Origin: Cohnella sp. GbtcB17
GTDB taxonomy: Bacteria > Bacillota > Bacilli > Paenibacillales > Paenibacillaceae
Direction: 5' to 3'
Length of the DNA: 64,000 bases
Assembly: GCF_019091135.1 (NCBI RefSeq)
Contig: NZ_JAGXJW010000002.1
Span: 124,001-188,000 of the forward strand
The translations under genes were made by a program, and so were the position numbers. Position 1 is the first letter of the stretch. Each line of letters begins with the position of its first letter. Shown here one piece after another: positions 27,142-36,112 of this stretch. The notes beneath the pieces are model-generated. The model saw nothing but the letters and a program-made list of their open reading frames with translations, ran no database searches and was not told the origin of the DNA.

Positions 27142-27605
27142 GCCTCCTCGACCTCGACGATCAGCTCGATCTCGACGGGCGTGTCAAACGGCAGCTCATT
27201 GGCCGAAATGGCCGAGCGGGCATGCCGCCCTTTTTCGCCCAGTACCTCTACGAGCAGATCCGACGCGCCGTTGATGACAAACGGCTGGTGAGTAAACCCG
27301 TCCGCCGAATTGACGAACGCCAGCATTTTGACCACCTGCTTGATCCGATCCAGCTCGCCCAGATGCGCCTTGAGCACGGCAAGCAGGTTGATCGCCACCT
27401 GCCGCGCGACCGCATAGCCCTCCTCCACCGTCAAGTCCTTGCCGACCTTGCCCGTCGCCATCAGCACGCCGTCGATCCGGCAGTCGTTGCCCGACGTGTA
27501 AACGACATTGCCGACCTGCTTGGCCGGTACGTAAGACGCCACCGGAGGCGGCACCTCGCCGAGCTTGATCCCGAGCCGTTCCAGCGCCTGTTCGGCCTGT
27601 CCCAT
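27138..27605 (-). CDS. RidA/YjgF family enamine/imine deaminase
   Basis: 155 aa, longer than the classical 125-130 aa RidA and closer to the YjgF subgroup with an extended N-terminus. AGGAGG lies 8 bp before the ATG. Family features are VVYTSGNDCRIDG near the start of the core, AINLLAVLKAHLGELDRI, and HARSAISANELPFDTPVEIE (in part), where the Arg of ARS is the substrate-contacting residue. RidA proteins hydrolyse reactive enamines/imines released by PLP enzymes. As first gene of the operon with a PLP D-hydroxyamino-acid enzyme, it probably clears that product. Confidence 0.9.
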   Translation of the reverse strand: MGQAEQALERLGIKLGEVPPPVASYVPAKQVGNVVYTSGNDCRIDGVLMATGKVGKDLTVEEGYAVARQVAINLLAVLKAHLGELDRIKQVVKMLAFVNSADGFTHQPFVINGASDLLVEVLGEKGRHARSAISANELPFDTPVEIELIVEVEEA

Positions 27606-27711
27606 CGCGAATTCCTCCTGTTTGGTTCGTTGTTAGATTTCACCATTGCCGGACACCTGTACCTGTTTTCCGCCATTGCGGCAAAGTGCCGCTAGACTCT
27701 CCGCCGCTAGC

Positions 27712-27970
27712 TTAATAGCGCAAAATCGCGTTATTCCCGTGTATTCGAATCACCCGACTCGCCTGCCGCCAACTCGATGCACTAGAATAACGCAAAATTG
27801 AGCTATTCCCCTCTACTCCAACCATCTGGCTCGCCCGCCGCCAACTCGATGCACTAGAATAACGCAAAATTGAGCTATTCCCCTCTACTCCAACCATCTG
27901 GCTCGCCCGCAGCCAACTTGATGCGCAAGAATAGCGCAAAATCGCGCTATTCCCCTCTACTCGAATCACC
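27712..27970. repeat. Intergenic tandem array E, 72-bp period, 4 units
   Basis: Units start at 27712, 27784, 27856 and 27928, exactly 72 bp apart. The core, for example GAATAGCGCAAAATCGCGC followed by TATTC, is an imperfect inverted repeat: GAATAGCGC pairs with GCGCTATTC in the last copy. The middle copies have GAATAACGCAAAATTGAGC. Spacers share CTCTACTCCAACCATCTGG. It lies between the fucosidase 3' end and the RidA operon start. The rest of 27606-28059 shows no gene, and no promoter was identified for the RidA operon. Confidence 0.88.
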
Positions 27971-28059
27971 TCACACGCCCGCCGTCAGTCTCCCTGTCGG
28001 ATTGCGCTCTGCCTCTTCGGCCCAGCCAGTCGATACAGCTTCTCTGCGCAAACACCGCC

Positions 28060-29439
28060 TTACCGCTCTTTCCCGTCCCGATACACCGAGGTGCCGCGCT
28101 GCGCCCGCGCCCATTCGGCGACGCGATGCGGATCGCCTTCCCACAGGCGTTGCCTTCCCCACGAATTGGCTTCCGGCGGTCCCTCGCACTCGACGCGGAT
28201 GACCGGGAACAAGCGGGACGGCGCCTCTTGCGGCAGCCCGTCGATGATCAGCTCGTCGCCTTGCTGGGTGAAGCCTAGCGTCTGGCCGGTCGTCAGCAGC
28301 GTGACGCTCTTAACGCGGGTCGCCAGGTCCGCGAGACGCAGCGTCGGGCGACCGTCCCAGAAGCGGATGATCAGGTACAGGTTGTTGCCGCGCGTCGTCT
28401 GACGTCCGCGCGTGATGAACTCTGTGATCGCGCCGCCGTCCGAGCCGTAGATCGCCTCGCCGTGAACGTCGAGCCAGCGGCCGATCGCTTCGGCCCGTTC
28501 GAGGAACTCGGGCGGGAACTGCCCGTCAGCCGTCGGTCCCACGTTGAGGAGCAGGTTGCCGCCGTGGGCGCCGCCTTTCTCCGCGCATTCAACCAGCATG
28601 TCGAGCAGGTAGTCGGCCGGGCGCCAGCGCTCGCCGAACACGTGGCTCCATAGGCGCCACGTCGTAACCTGGCACGACTCCCACAGCCGCTTGCGGTCGA
28701 CGACGATCAGATGCTCCGGCGTGCCGAAGTCGCCGAGCGTCTCCGAATCCCCCGCCCCGATGCCGCCGTCGGCGCGATACCCGTCATGCTGCTCGGAATA
28801 GCCCAGCCGGTTGTTGATCAGGATGCCCGGCTGAAGCTTCCGCATCTCCTCCACAAGCTCCACGCTGCCGAGATCGTCCGCGTTGCGCGGCCATACGCCG
28901 TCGAAGAAGAAGTGGTCGATCTGCCCGTAGTTGGTGAGCAGTTCCTTCACCTGGTTGTGCAGGTATTCCTTCGTCTTGGCCCAGCCTTCCGGGTCCTTCT
29001 CCGGACCGTCGAAATAGGCAGGCAAGCGCCAGTCGATCCACGAATAATACAGTCCGATTCGCAGTCCCGCCTTGCGGAAGGCATCGACGTATTCGCGCAC
29101 GAAGTCGCGCTTCGGCGCCTGCTTCGCGCTCGAGTAGTCGGTGTACGCGCTGTCCCACATGCAGTAGCCGTCGTGATGCCGGGTCGTGAAGCAGGCGTAC
29201 TTAAAGCCCGCCTTGCGCGCGGTGTCCGCCCACAGCTCCGGATCGAAGCGCTCGGGGTTCCAGGCACTGGCGGCGTCCGCATATTCCGCCTGGTTCATAT
29301 GCTCGCGGAACAGCACCTGCTCCCCTCTCCCGAACTGAGCGTAAGGTCCCCAGTGTATAAACAAGCCGTACCGGCTCTCGGTGAACCATTGCCACTTGTC
29401 GGGCACCGAGAAGGTTTGTGTCGGCGCTTGCATTGTCAT
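28060..29439 (-). CDS. Alpha-L-fucosidase, GH29
   Basis: 459 aa, no signal peptide, so cytoplasmic. GH29 motifs are clear: YGLFIHWGPYAQ near the N-terminus, AGFKYACFTTRHHDGYCMWDS (in part, about 77-97), and YYSWIDW. The nucleophile Asp180 lies in HFFFDGVWP. GGNLLLNVGPTADGQFPP is the conserved loop near residue 300. A beta-sandwich C-terminal domain follows. The acid/base residue is not conserved in this family and was not assigned. AAGGGAAGC lies 7 bp before the ATG. It is the last gene of the importer operon running from 33141, so it probably acts on imported fucosylated oligosaccharides. Confidence 0.95.
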   Translation of the reverse strand: MTMQAPTQTFSVPDKWQWFTESRYGLFIHWGPYAQFGRGEQVLFREHMNQAEYADAASAWNPERFDPELWADTARKAGFKYACFTTRHHDGYCMWDSAYTDYSSAKQAPKRDFVREYVDAFRKAGLRIGLYYSWIDWRLPAYFDGPEKDPEGWAKTKEYLHNQVKELLTNYGQIDHFFFDGVWPRNADDLGSVELVEEMRKLQPGILINNRLGYSEQHDGYRADGGIGAGDSETLGDFGTPEHLIVVDRKRLWESCQVTTWRLWSHVFGERWRPADYLLDMLVECAEKGGAHGGNLLLNVGPTADGQFPPEFLERAEAIGRWLDVHGEAIYGSDGGAITEFITRGRQTTRGNNLYLIIRFWDGRPTLRLADLATRVKSVTLLTTGQTLGFTQQGDELIIDGLPQEAPSRLFPVIRVECEGPPEANSWGRQRLWEGDPHRVAEWARAQRGTSVYRDGKER

Positions 29440-29557
29440 CGAATCCGCTTCCCTTCAGCGCGCGCGGAAGCAAGACGCCGGCCCGGCGGCTGCGGCTCTG
29501 CCGTTTCTCGCCGTGCCGGCGCCTCCCTGTCGCCGCTATTCCCATTTTTTAAAAACC

Positions 29558-31246
29558 TTACTGTGCAGCCGCAGCCTTACGAGCCTCATAAGCCGTTTGG
29601 TAAATCTCGAGGTAACGCTTCAGATTCATGCCGTCCAGCGTCTTCAAATACTTGTCCCACTCTGCGTCGACATCGGCGTCGCCGATAATGAAGCGCGCCA
29701 TCATCTCGCTCGTGTAGTCGTAGATCGTCTTCGACAGGTCGGCGATCTCCTGGGACTGGTCCACCGTCAGGTTCAGCGGAGGCAGCACCGACTTGACGTC
29801 GACGCGGTACGGCTCGTACTTGTCCTTCGTCTCTTTGTACAGGATCGATTCAAGCGGATTGTCTTCGCTCGCTACCGCGCCGAGGCGAAGCGAGTTCGGA
29901 CGGTAGGCGATGCCGCTCTGCGACCAGTGCTTGTTCTGCGTCACGCCGAACGAAGACATGTCCTTGTAGACGGCGGCTTCGCCGTTCAGGCCAATCTCGC
30001 CTTTTTCCGCCCAGCGCCAGTCGACGTCCGGTTCCCCGATCGTCGAGCGAAGCGTGATCTCGCGGTCGTACAGCGCGTCGGCGAAGCGGAACGCCGCTTC
30101 CGGATTTTTCGCTTCCTTGGTGATGACGAACTTGCCGGGAGCGACTTGGTACGGATCGTACTGGGTGAGCTGAACGCCGCCCGGTCCCTTCAGCGGAGGT
30201 ACGGCGACATACTCCTTCCAGCGTCCGCTCGCGCCGTTCAGCTGCGTGATGACGCTCATATTCGGGCCGGAGGCGGCGCCGAGAATGACCGTATCCGGAT
30301 TTTCCCCGAGCTGAACGAGCTGCGCCGGGTCCCGCGTCAGCGCCTGCGGGTCCATCAAGCCTTCCGCGTACAGCTTGTGCAGGTACTTCATGCCTTCCTT
30401 CCAGCCGTCCTTGGTGTATGGCACGTCGACCTTGTCCTGATCGTTCACGTAGAGGCGGGTGAACGGCGCGTAAGTAAAGGAATTCATCAAGAAGTTCTCG
30501 ACGCTCGTCGTGAGCGTGGAGCCTTGCGATTGGGCCGGGGCGCCGGAGAACGGAATCTCGTCCGCCTTGCCGTTGCCGTTCGGATCTTGCTCTTTGAAGG
30601 CCTTCAGCACGTTGTAGAACTCGTCGGTCGTCGTCGGCATCTTCAGACCGAGCTTGTCGAGCCACGGCTGGTAGATCCACATCTTCTGGCGCATCGAACA
30701 GTGGTAGCATTCGTTAGGCGCGGGCAGCGCGTAGATGTTGCCGTCGGCGGACGTGATCGTTGGCTTGACGAGCGGGCTTTCTTCGAACATCTTTTTCGTA
30801 TTGACCCCGTATTTCTCGATATAATCGTTCAGCGGAAGCAGCACGCCTTGCTGCCCGTACAGCGCCTGCTGCTCCGGCGTGACGTCCATCATCATGACGA
30901 CGTCCGGCAGGTCGCCGCTGGCCAAGGCGAGATTGAGCTTCTCCGCGACCGCGCTGGTCGGCACGATCTCCCATTCCACGTGAATGTTGGTGAGATCCTC
31001 GAAGTACTTCGTAAATTCATTCGTGTTGAAGTCCTCAACGGCGGGGTTCGCCCCCGTCATGACCTTCAACGTAATCTTATCCTTCACGATCGGAAATTCC
31101 CCGGCCGGCGCGACCGCCGCTTCCGAGCCCGGGGAAGCGCCGCCGGAGGAGGCGTTCGAATCGGCATTGTTGCCGCTGCAGGCCGCCAATATCGTAACCA
31201 GCAATACCATGGCGAGCGCCATCGAGACCATCTGTTTGATTTTCAT
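29558..31246 (-). CDS. Solute-binding lipoprotein, second importer
   Basis: 562-aa lipid-anchored family 1 binding protein. The leader MKIKQMVSMALAMVLLVTIL ends in the lipobox LAAC (Cys about 23), followed by a Ser/Gly/Ala linker. Typical body segments are VVMMMDVTPEQQALYGQQG and NECYHCSMRQKMWIYQPWLD. A calcium-loop-like stretch DPNGNGKADEIPF sits near residue 220, as in other large sugar-binding proteins of this group. The gene follows its permease by 17 bp, so the order is permease-permease-binding protein, unlike the first importer. Substrate is inferred to be a fucose-containing glycan from the adjoining GH29 gene. Confidence 0.9.
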   Translation of the reverse strand: MKIKQMVSMALAMVLLVTILAACSGNNADSNASSGGASPGSEAAVAPAGEFPIVKDKITLKVMTGANPAVEDFNTNEFTKYFEDLTNIHVEWEIVPTSAVAEKLNLALASGDLPDVVMMMDVTPEQQALYGQQGVLLPLNDYIEKYGVNTKKMFEESPLVKPTITSADGNIYALPAPNECYHCSMRQKMWIYQPWLDKLGLKMPTTTDEFYNVLKAFKEQDPNGNGKADEIPFSGAPAQSQGSTLTTSVENFLMNSFTYAPFTRLYVNDQDKVDVPYTKDGWKEGMKYLHKLYAEGLMDPQALTRDPAQLVQLGENPDTVILGAASGPNMSVITQLNGASGRWKEYVAVPPLKGPGGVQLTQYDPYQVAPGKFVITKEAKNPEAAFRFADALYDREITLRSTIGEPDVDWRWAEKGEIGLNGEAAVYKDMSSFGVTQNKHWSQSGIAYRPNSLRLGAVASEDNPLESILYKETKDKYEPYRVDVKSVLPPLNLTVDQSQEIADLSKTIYDYTSEMMARFIIGDADVDAEWDKYLKTLDGMNLKRYLEIYQTAYEARKAAAAQ

Positions 31247-31263
31247 CGTATTTGTCCCCTTTT

Positions 31264-32163
31264 TTATCCTTTTAATGAACCGATCATGACGCCTTTGACC
31301 AGATACTTTTGCACAAAAGGGTAAACCACGAGCAGCGGTACGGTAGAAATGACGATCAGCGAATACTTGAGCAGCGTCTTCAGCGCTTCGCGCCTCGCGG
31401 CGTCCATCGGGTCTCCGGACAGCATCGCGACGTCGACGTCGTTTTTGACCAGAATATCCTTCAGAACGAGCTGCAGGGGATACATGTGCTGGGACTTCAG
31501 GTAGATCATCGCGTTAAAATATTGGTTCCAGTTCGCCGCCGCGTAATAGAGCGTAATGACGGCCAGGATCGGACCCGACAGCCGGATGACGATTTTCCAC
31601 ACGAACTGAAAGTCGTTGCAGCCGTCCAGCTGCGCCGCTTCAAGCAGCTCGTCGGGGATCGACATCTGGAAGTAGGTGCGCGCGATGATGACGTTCCAGA
31701 CGGTCAGCGCCGTCGGGATGATCATCGACCATACCGTGTCCAGCATGTGCAGCTCGCGAACGAGCAGGTAGTTCGGGATCAGTCCCCCGGTGAACATCGT
31801 CGTGAACATGAACAGGAACATGAACATATTTTTCCCATAAAAGTCCTTGCGCGATAACGGGTAAGCCGCCAGCACCGTCATCAAGACGTTGACCGCCGTG
31901 CCCGCTACCGTGTAGATCAGCGAGTTTTTGAAGCCGGTCCATACCATCTTGTAGTCGAGCACCGCCGTATAGCCCTCGAGGCTCGGACGTACCGGCCACA
32001 GCCATACCTCGCCCGATACGACCGCCTGCGAATCGCTGAACGAAGCGCTGACGATGTAGATAATCGGATACAGCACGCTGACGAACAGCACGGTGATGAA
32101 GATCGCGTTAACGATTGTGAAGAGCTTGTCTGTAAACGACTCGTTGCGAAACCGGATATCCAT
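31264..32163 (-). CDS. CUT1 ABC importer permease, YtcP/LplC type, second importer
   Basis: 299 aa from ATG 32163, which has AAAGGAG 7 bp upstream; an in-frame GTG at 32169 is too close to that site. Six membrane segments begin at LFTIVNAIFITVLFVSVLYP. The EAA loop is LLEAAQLDGCNDFQFVWKI (about 195-213). The C-terminus is YPFVQKYLVKGVMIGSLKG, as in YtcP. The extracytoplasmic loop around MFTGGLIPNYLLVREL is typical. It lies 12 bp after its LplB partner. The ATPase is not encoded nearby. Confidence 0.92.
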   Translation of the reverse strand: MDIRFRNESFTDKLFTIVNAIFITVLFVSVLYPIIYIVSASFSDSQAVVSGEVWLWPVRPSLEGYTAVLDYKMVWTGFKNSLIYTVAGTAVNVLMTVLAAYPLSRKDFYGKNMFMFLFMFTTMFTGGLIPNYLLVRELHMLDTVWSMIIPTALTVWNVIIARTYFQMSIPDELLEAAQLDGCNDFQFVWKIVIRLSGPILAVITLYYAAANWNQYFNAMIYLKSQHMYPLQLVLKDILVKNDVDVAMLSGDPMDAARREALKTLLKYSLIVISTVPLLVVYPFVQKYLVKGVMIGSLKG

Positions 32164-32175
32164 GCGCACACTCCT

Positions 32176-33141
32176 TTACCATAAGCTCGCCTGCTTCGTT
32201 CTCTGCGCAAGCTTGTTTACCGCCAGCAGCAACGCCAGATTGATGACGGACTTGAACAATCCGATGGCGGTGGAGTAGGAGTAATTCGCAACCTGCGCGG
32301 TCAGGCCGACCTTGTACACATACGTGTCGATGATTTCGGATGCCTTCAAGTTGATCGGATTTTGCAGCAGCAGCACCTTTTCGAAACCGACGTCCAGAAT
32401 GTGTCCGGTATTGAGGATGAGCAGGATGACCGCCATCGGCATAATGCCGGGCAGATCGATGTGCCACATGCGCCTGAACTTGCTTGCCCCATCCACGACC
32501 GCCGCCTCGTGCAGCGCCGGATCGATGGCGGCCAGCGCGGCGATAAAGATGATGCAGTTGAACCCGGCGTGCTGCCACACGTCCGACCAGACATAGATGG
32601 AAGAGAACATCGAGATCTCGCCCATGAAGTTGATCGGGGCGACGCCGAAGAAGCCGAGCAGCTTGTTCACGATCCCGATCCGCGGATCGAGCAGCTCCTT
32701 GACGATGCCGACGATGACGACGATCGAGATAAAATGCGGCGCGTACGTCACCATCTGGACGACCTTGCGGTACGACCTGCTCCTCAAGTAGTTGAGGCCG
32801 AGCGCCAGCAGGATCGGGAAAGGGAATCCCGCGAGCAGATTGTAGAAGCTGAGCAGCAGCGTGTTGCCCAGAATCCGGGTGAAATCGTACGAATGGATGA
32901 ACCGCGAGAAGTGATCGAGTCCGACCCAGGCGCTCCCCCAGATTCCCTTGGTGACGATGAAGTTCTTGAACGCGATCTGGGCGCCGTACATCGGCACGTA
33001 CTTGAAGATGATCAGGTACGCGAAGGGCAACGCCATCAGCACGTACAACTGCCACCCTCGGACGATCTTTTTGGAGACGGCTGAATTGCGGGGTGCGACG
33101 CTCTCTCTGCTTGCTAGACGCTTGATATCGGGTACGCTCAC
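32176..33141 (-). CDS. CUT1 ABC importer permease, LplB type, second importer
   Basis: 321 aa. The start is taken as GTG 33141, 8 bp from an excellent AAGGGAGGTGA site; the in-frame GTG at 33153 lies inside that site. Six membrane segments begin at LYVLMALPFAYLIIFKYVP. MYGAQIAFKNF and the EAA motif LHEAAVVDGASKFRRMWHI (about 222-240) are LplB hallmarks. The C-terminus is VNKLAQRTKQASLW. It is the first gene of the fucosidase operon. A cre-like site lies about 190 bp upstream. Confidence 0.92.
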   Translation of the reverse strand: MSVPDIKRLASRESVAPRNSAVSKKIVRGWQLYVLMALPFAYLIIFKYVPMYGAQIAFKNFIVTKGIWGSAWVGLDHFSRFIHSYDFTRILGNTLLLSFYNLLAGFPFPILLALGLNYLRSRSYRKVVQMVTYAPHFISIVVIVGIVKELLDPRIGIVNKLLGFFGVAPINFMGEISMFSSIYVWSDVWQHAGFNCIIFIAALAAIDPALHEAAVVDGASKFRRMWHIDLPGIMPMAVILLILNTGHILDVGFEKVLLLQNPINLKASEIIDTYVYKVGLTAQVANYSYSTAIGLFKSVINLALLLAVNKLAQRTKQASLW

Positions 33142-33328
33142 TTCCTGTCTCACCTCCCTTGCCCTAACTTGGAGTCCGTAGCCCCCGATCGAACGGGGAC
33201 GGCCGGGAACGATCGTCTCGGATCGTCCGGGCTGCTCTGCGGCTTAGGGCAAGCTTAGGCGCTCGGGGCCTGGGAAGTAAATTGCGTTGTGGTCCGATGA
33301 TCGCCATTCGTTCAGATTCGGGTATTGA

Positions 33329-33342
33329 TGATTGCGTTTTCA
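33329..33342 (-). promoter_or_regulatory. cre-like site upstream of the fucosidase operon
   Basis: Read on the minus strand TGAAAACGCAATCA matches TGWAANCGNTNWCA except at one position. The rest of 33142-33435 is otherwise featureless: AT-rich on the right, with no confident -35/-10 pair. Confidence 0.5.
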
Positions 33343-33435
33343 GTGTGCATTTGTTCAGAAATAGCATTTTATTTTCCATAATTGGATCTTAAATGCGAAA
33401 AAAAGAGCCATTCCGGGGCTTCGCCCCCACGAAAG

Positions 33436-33466
33436 CAAAAAGCCGCCGGCACAAGCCTGGCGGCTC
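33436..33466 (-). terminator. Rho-independent terminator of the AraC-type regulator gene
   Basis: Minus strand: AGCCGCC and GGCGGCT pair over 7 bp with an 11-nt loop, followed by TTTTTGC. It is 25 bp after the stop at 33491. A second weaker GGGGC/GCCCC hairpin with a T-run follows at 33400-33432. Confidence 0.82.
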
Positions 33467-33490
33467 TGGGAACTCCCGTCTATGCGATTG

Positions 33491-35851
33491 TCACGCCTCG
33501 CCCACCGCTCCGGCAGGTCCGGCGGACGACGGATATGCCGCCTCGTTGCGGGCCAGCTCGCGGAATACGGTCGCGCTTAGCCCCGTTCCCCGCTTGAACG
33601 CCCGGCAGAACGTGCTGGACGAATGGTAGCCCACCTGCTCCGCGATCTCGCGGATCGTCAGAGACGTCGTGGCCAGCTTGCTTTTCGCCTCGTCCATACG
33701 CATGTTTTCAAGATACTCGGAGAAGTTGATGCCCATCTGTTCCTTGAAGAACTGGGACATGTACCCTTTGGAGACGTTCATATTGTCGGCGACGGCGTCG
33801 AGCGTCAGGTTCGCATCGCCGTAATGCCGCTGCAGGAATGCCAGCATGTCGTCGAGCAGCCTGTGATTGCGGCTCTTCTTGCGCCTGTCGAGATCGTGGG
33901 CGGTCGCCAGGAACATCTCCGAGGCGCTTCGATACGACAGCTTGGGGTTGTCGACGGCGCTCGGGTGCTGCAGCAGCTGCTGGATATCGATCGCATGGTC
34001 CAGCGCGAGCTGCTCCTGAAGCTTGGCCAGACAGCTTACAATTTCATAATAGAAGAGCTGCTGCAGCGCGAGAGGCAGATGCCTGTCGCTGAAATTCTCC
34101 TTGTAAAGCTGGCGGAGCACGGCCTCGACCTCCTCGGGCTCGCCCGCTTTGGCATAATTGATTAAGCGGTTCTCGAGCTCCTGCGGAAAAAAAAAGCGGG
34201 CGTTCGTATGCGGAAGGTCGGCAAACCAGACCGTCTCGTTCTTGCCTTCGTAGCTGATCGAAGACAAGCACTGTCTGGCTTCCTCGTAGGAGCCGGACAC
34301 CTCAAGCAAGGTCGACCGGAAGCCTCCGATAGCAAAGTATAGCTGCAGCCCGTCGCGCCCGCTCGTCTCCGCCTCGATCGCGGCCACGCTCCGGTCGATC
34401 ATATGCCTGAACGCCGCCTCGTCTCCCAGCTCGTCCACGAACAGCAAGGCGATCTTGTCTTCTGCGATATGATGGGCGTACCGGTCGTCCCCGAGCCCTC
34501 TGCGGATCGCTTCCGTTACCCATACGCGATTGACGTCCAGCTTGTCCAGCTCCGCTTCGGTATTGCTCTGTCCCGCACGGCTGAAGTTCAGAATCCCGAT
34601 CGCGTAGCCTTGGCCGTGCAAGCCGATCCGCTGATGCGCGAGCAGCGAATTGATCTCGTTCATCGACAGGAAGTCGCCCTTGAGCAGCCGCTGGAAAAAT
34701 GTATCCCAGACGAGCGGGACCTGCTTGTCGATCTCCTCCCGCAGCTCTGCGTTGTTATCGAGCAGCGAGGACAATGACTGCTGGATGTAGCCGTACATCT
34801 CCTTCGGCTTCCTCGGCGCGCCTGCCGCCTGATGGCGGTCCCGCAGCGTGGACATGATGCGCACGAGCGGACGGCCGCTTCGCGTCGCGAACAAATACGC
34901 CAGCACGATGCCGAGCCCGAGGAACGCCGCCACGATCGAGAAGGTCAGCTTCTTAATGGAGATGACCTTTCCCAGCACGATATGAGGAGGCTGCGCCACG
35001 ATATAGGACCATTTGTTATACGAAGAAGTCGTATAGGTAACCATGCGCCCTTCCGTTTGGTCCGAAGCTTCGATCGTGCCGGACAGGCCGGGCAGGACGA
35101 CGCTGCCGCCAAGCGCGGGCTCCGAGCCTTCGCCGGAGAGCGAAGCGACCACTCTCCCCTTGTCGTCGATGATCGATGCCGAGCCGCCGTCCGAGATGTC
35201 GATGCCGCTGAGCAGCGACTTCAGCTCGTTGCCGTCCACGAGCACGATCAGAGCCCCCTGGATGCGTCCCGGATAGCCGAGCGACTGCACGTAGGTGATC
35301 ATATCGTACGTCTTATCCTCGTACCGGGCCGCGCCCGTCGGCATGATCTCCCGGTTGCGGTACGTCGAGAGCAGATCGTCGCGCCATACTTTGTAATCGA
35401 TTTCATTGTAGGTGAGTACATGTTCGTAGAAGTATGGCAGCTCATACGAGGAATTGGACGATAGCGCCAGATTGCTGTTTTTGAAAATGAGAAAATAGTC
35501 CAGCACAAAATTGTTGGAGGCATTGTAGCTGTACAAGCTCTTCTGCGTCCGCAGAACCTTGTATGTATTGGTGCTGCTGAACGGATCGGAGACCCGCTGG
35601 AAGCTGTTGACGCCGGGGTCGTTCAACAATTGCAGAGAAATGGTATTGATCTCGGAGAAACGGCTGTCGAGCGTGCTCTTGACCTGCTCCAAAATTTGCA
35701 TGTTGTTGCGGACGACTTCTTCCTTCACGACATGGTACGTTTTGTTATAGAACAGCCACCCCAGCGTCAGCGCCAAGAGCATAAACAGGATGTAAGGAAG
35801 CATCATTCGGAGAAATAAAGGCTGCTGGCCCAGGCGATTTCTCAAGCGCAT
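33491..35851 (-). CDS. Membrane-bound AraC-family sensor-regulator
   Basis: 786 aa in one chain. A membrane segment at about 15-35 (MLPYILFMLLALTLGWLFY) and another at about 300-325 enclose an extracellular sensor domain of Cache type. The cytoplasmic part includes a middle region and ends with the two helix-turn-helix AraC DNA-binding domain (LAFLQRHYGDANLTLDAVAD to GYHSSSTFCRAFKRGTGLS, about 665-765). No kinase or receiver domain is present. It thus senses outside sugar and binds DNA from the membrane, replacing a YesMN pair. It lies upstream of the fucosidase importer operon and probably controls it. GGAGG lies 10 bp before the ATG. Confidence 0.9.
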   Translation of the reverse strand: MRLRNRLGQQPLFLRMMLPYILFMLLALTLGWLFYNKTYHVVKEEVVRNNMQILEQVKSTLDSRFSEINTISLQLLNDPGVNSFQRVSDPFSSTNTYKVLRTQKSLYSYNASNNFVLDYFLIFKNSNLALSSNSSYELPYFYEHVLTYNEIDYKVWRDDLLSTYRNREIMPTGAARYEDKTYDMITYVQSLGYPGRIQGALIVLVDGNELKSLLSGIDISDGGSASIIDDKGRVVASLSGEGSEPALGGSVVLPGLSGTIEASDQTEGRMVTYTTSSYNKWSYIVAQPPHIVLGKVISIKKLTFSIVAAFLGLGIVLAYLFATRSGRPLVRIMSTLRDRHQAAGAPRKPKEMYGYIQQSLSSLLDNNAELREEIDKQVPLVWDTFFQRLLKGDFLSMNEINSLLAHQRIGLHGQGYAIGILNFSRAGQSNTEAELDKLDVNRVWVTEAIRRGLGDDRYAHHIAEDKIALLFVDELGDEAAFRHMIDRSVAAIEAETSGRDGLQLYFAIGGFRSTLLEVSGSYEEARQCLSSISYEGKNETVWFADLPHTNARFFFPQELENRLINYAKAGEPEEVEAVLRQLYKENFSDRHLPLALQQLFYYEIVSCLAKLQEQLALDHAIDIQQLLQHPSAVDNPKLSYRSASEMFLATAHDLDRRKKSRNHRLLDDMLAFLQRHYGDANLTLDAVADNMNVSKGYMSQFFKEQMGINFSEYLENMRMDEAKSKLATTSLTIREIAEQVGYHSSSTFCRAFKRGTGLSATVFRELARNEAAYPSSAGPAGAVGEA

Positions 35852-35891
35852 GATAGACGTTCCTCCGTTCGTCTCAGGTGAATTGTTAACT

Positions 35892-35900
35892 ATTATAACA
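35892..35900 (-). promoter_or_regulatory. Extended -10 promoter of the AraC-type regulator gene
   Basis: TGTTATAAT on the minus strand is a perfect -10 with the TGn extension, 41 bp before the start codon. No clear -35 is present, as expected for extended -10 promoters. Confidence 0.6.
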
Positions 35901-35975
35901 TCGATTCTTGAATTCTTGACATGAAATTAACAAAAGGGAGATAGAAGAGCGTCTGCATCCAAACGGCAATAAAAG

Positions 35976-35988
35976 TGTAGCGCTTACA
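35976..35988 (-). promoter_or_regulatory. Imperfect cre-like palindrome
   Basis: TGTAGCGCTTACA is a cre-like palindrome one base shorter than the consensus. It lies about 80 bp upstream of the -10 of the AraC-type regulator gene. The rest of 35852-36112 holds no gene. Confidence 0.3.
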
Positions 35989-36112
35989 AGAAACAAATTT
36001 AATCATAACATATTCCGTCAAGGTGTTGGGGAAGCGGCGTTTGAAACGGAGATAACCCTCAAGCGGCACTTCTCCCAAGTGCGCGTCTTGCGGGTCAGGC
36101 GTCACAGCTTCA

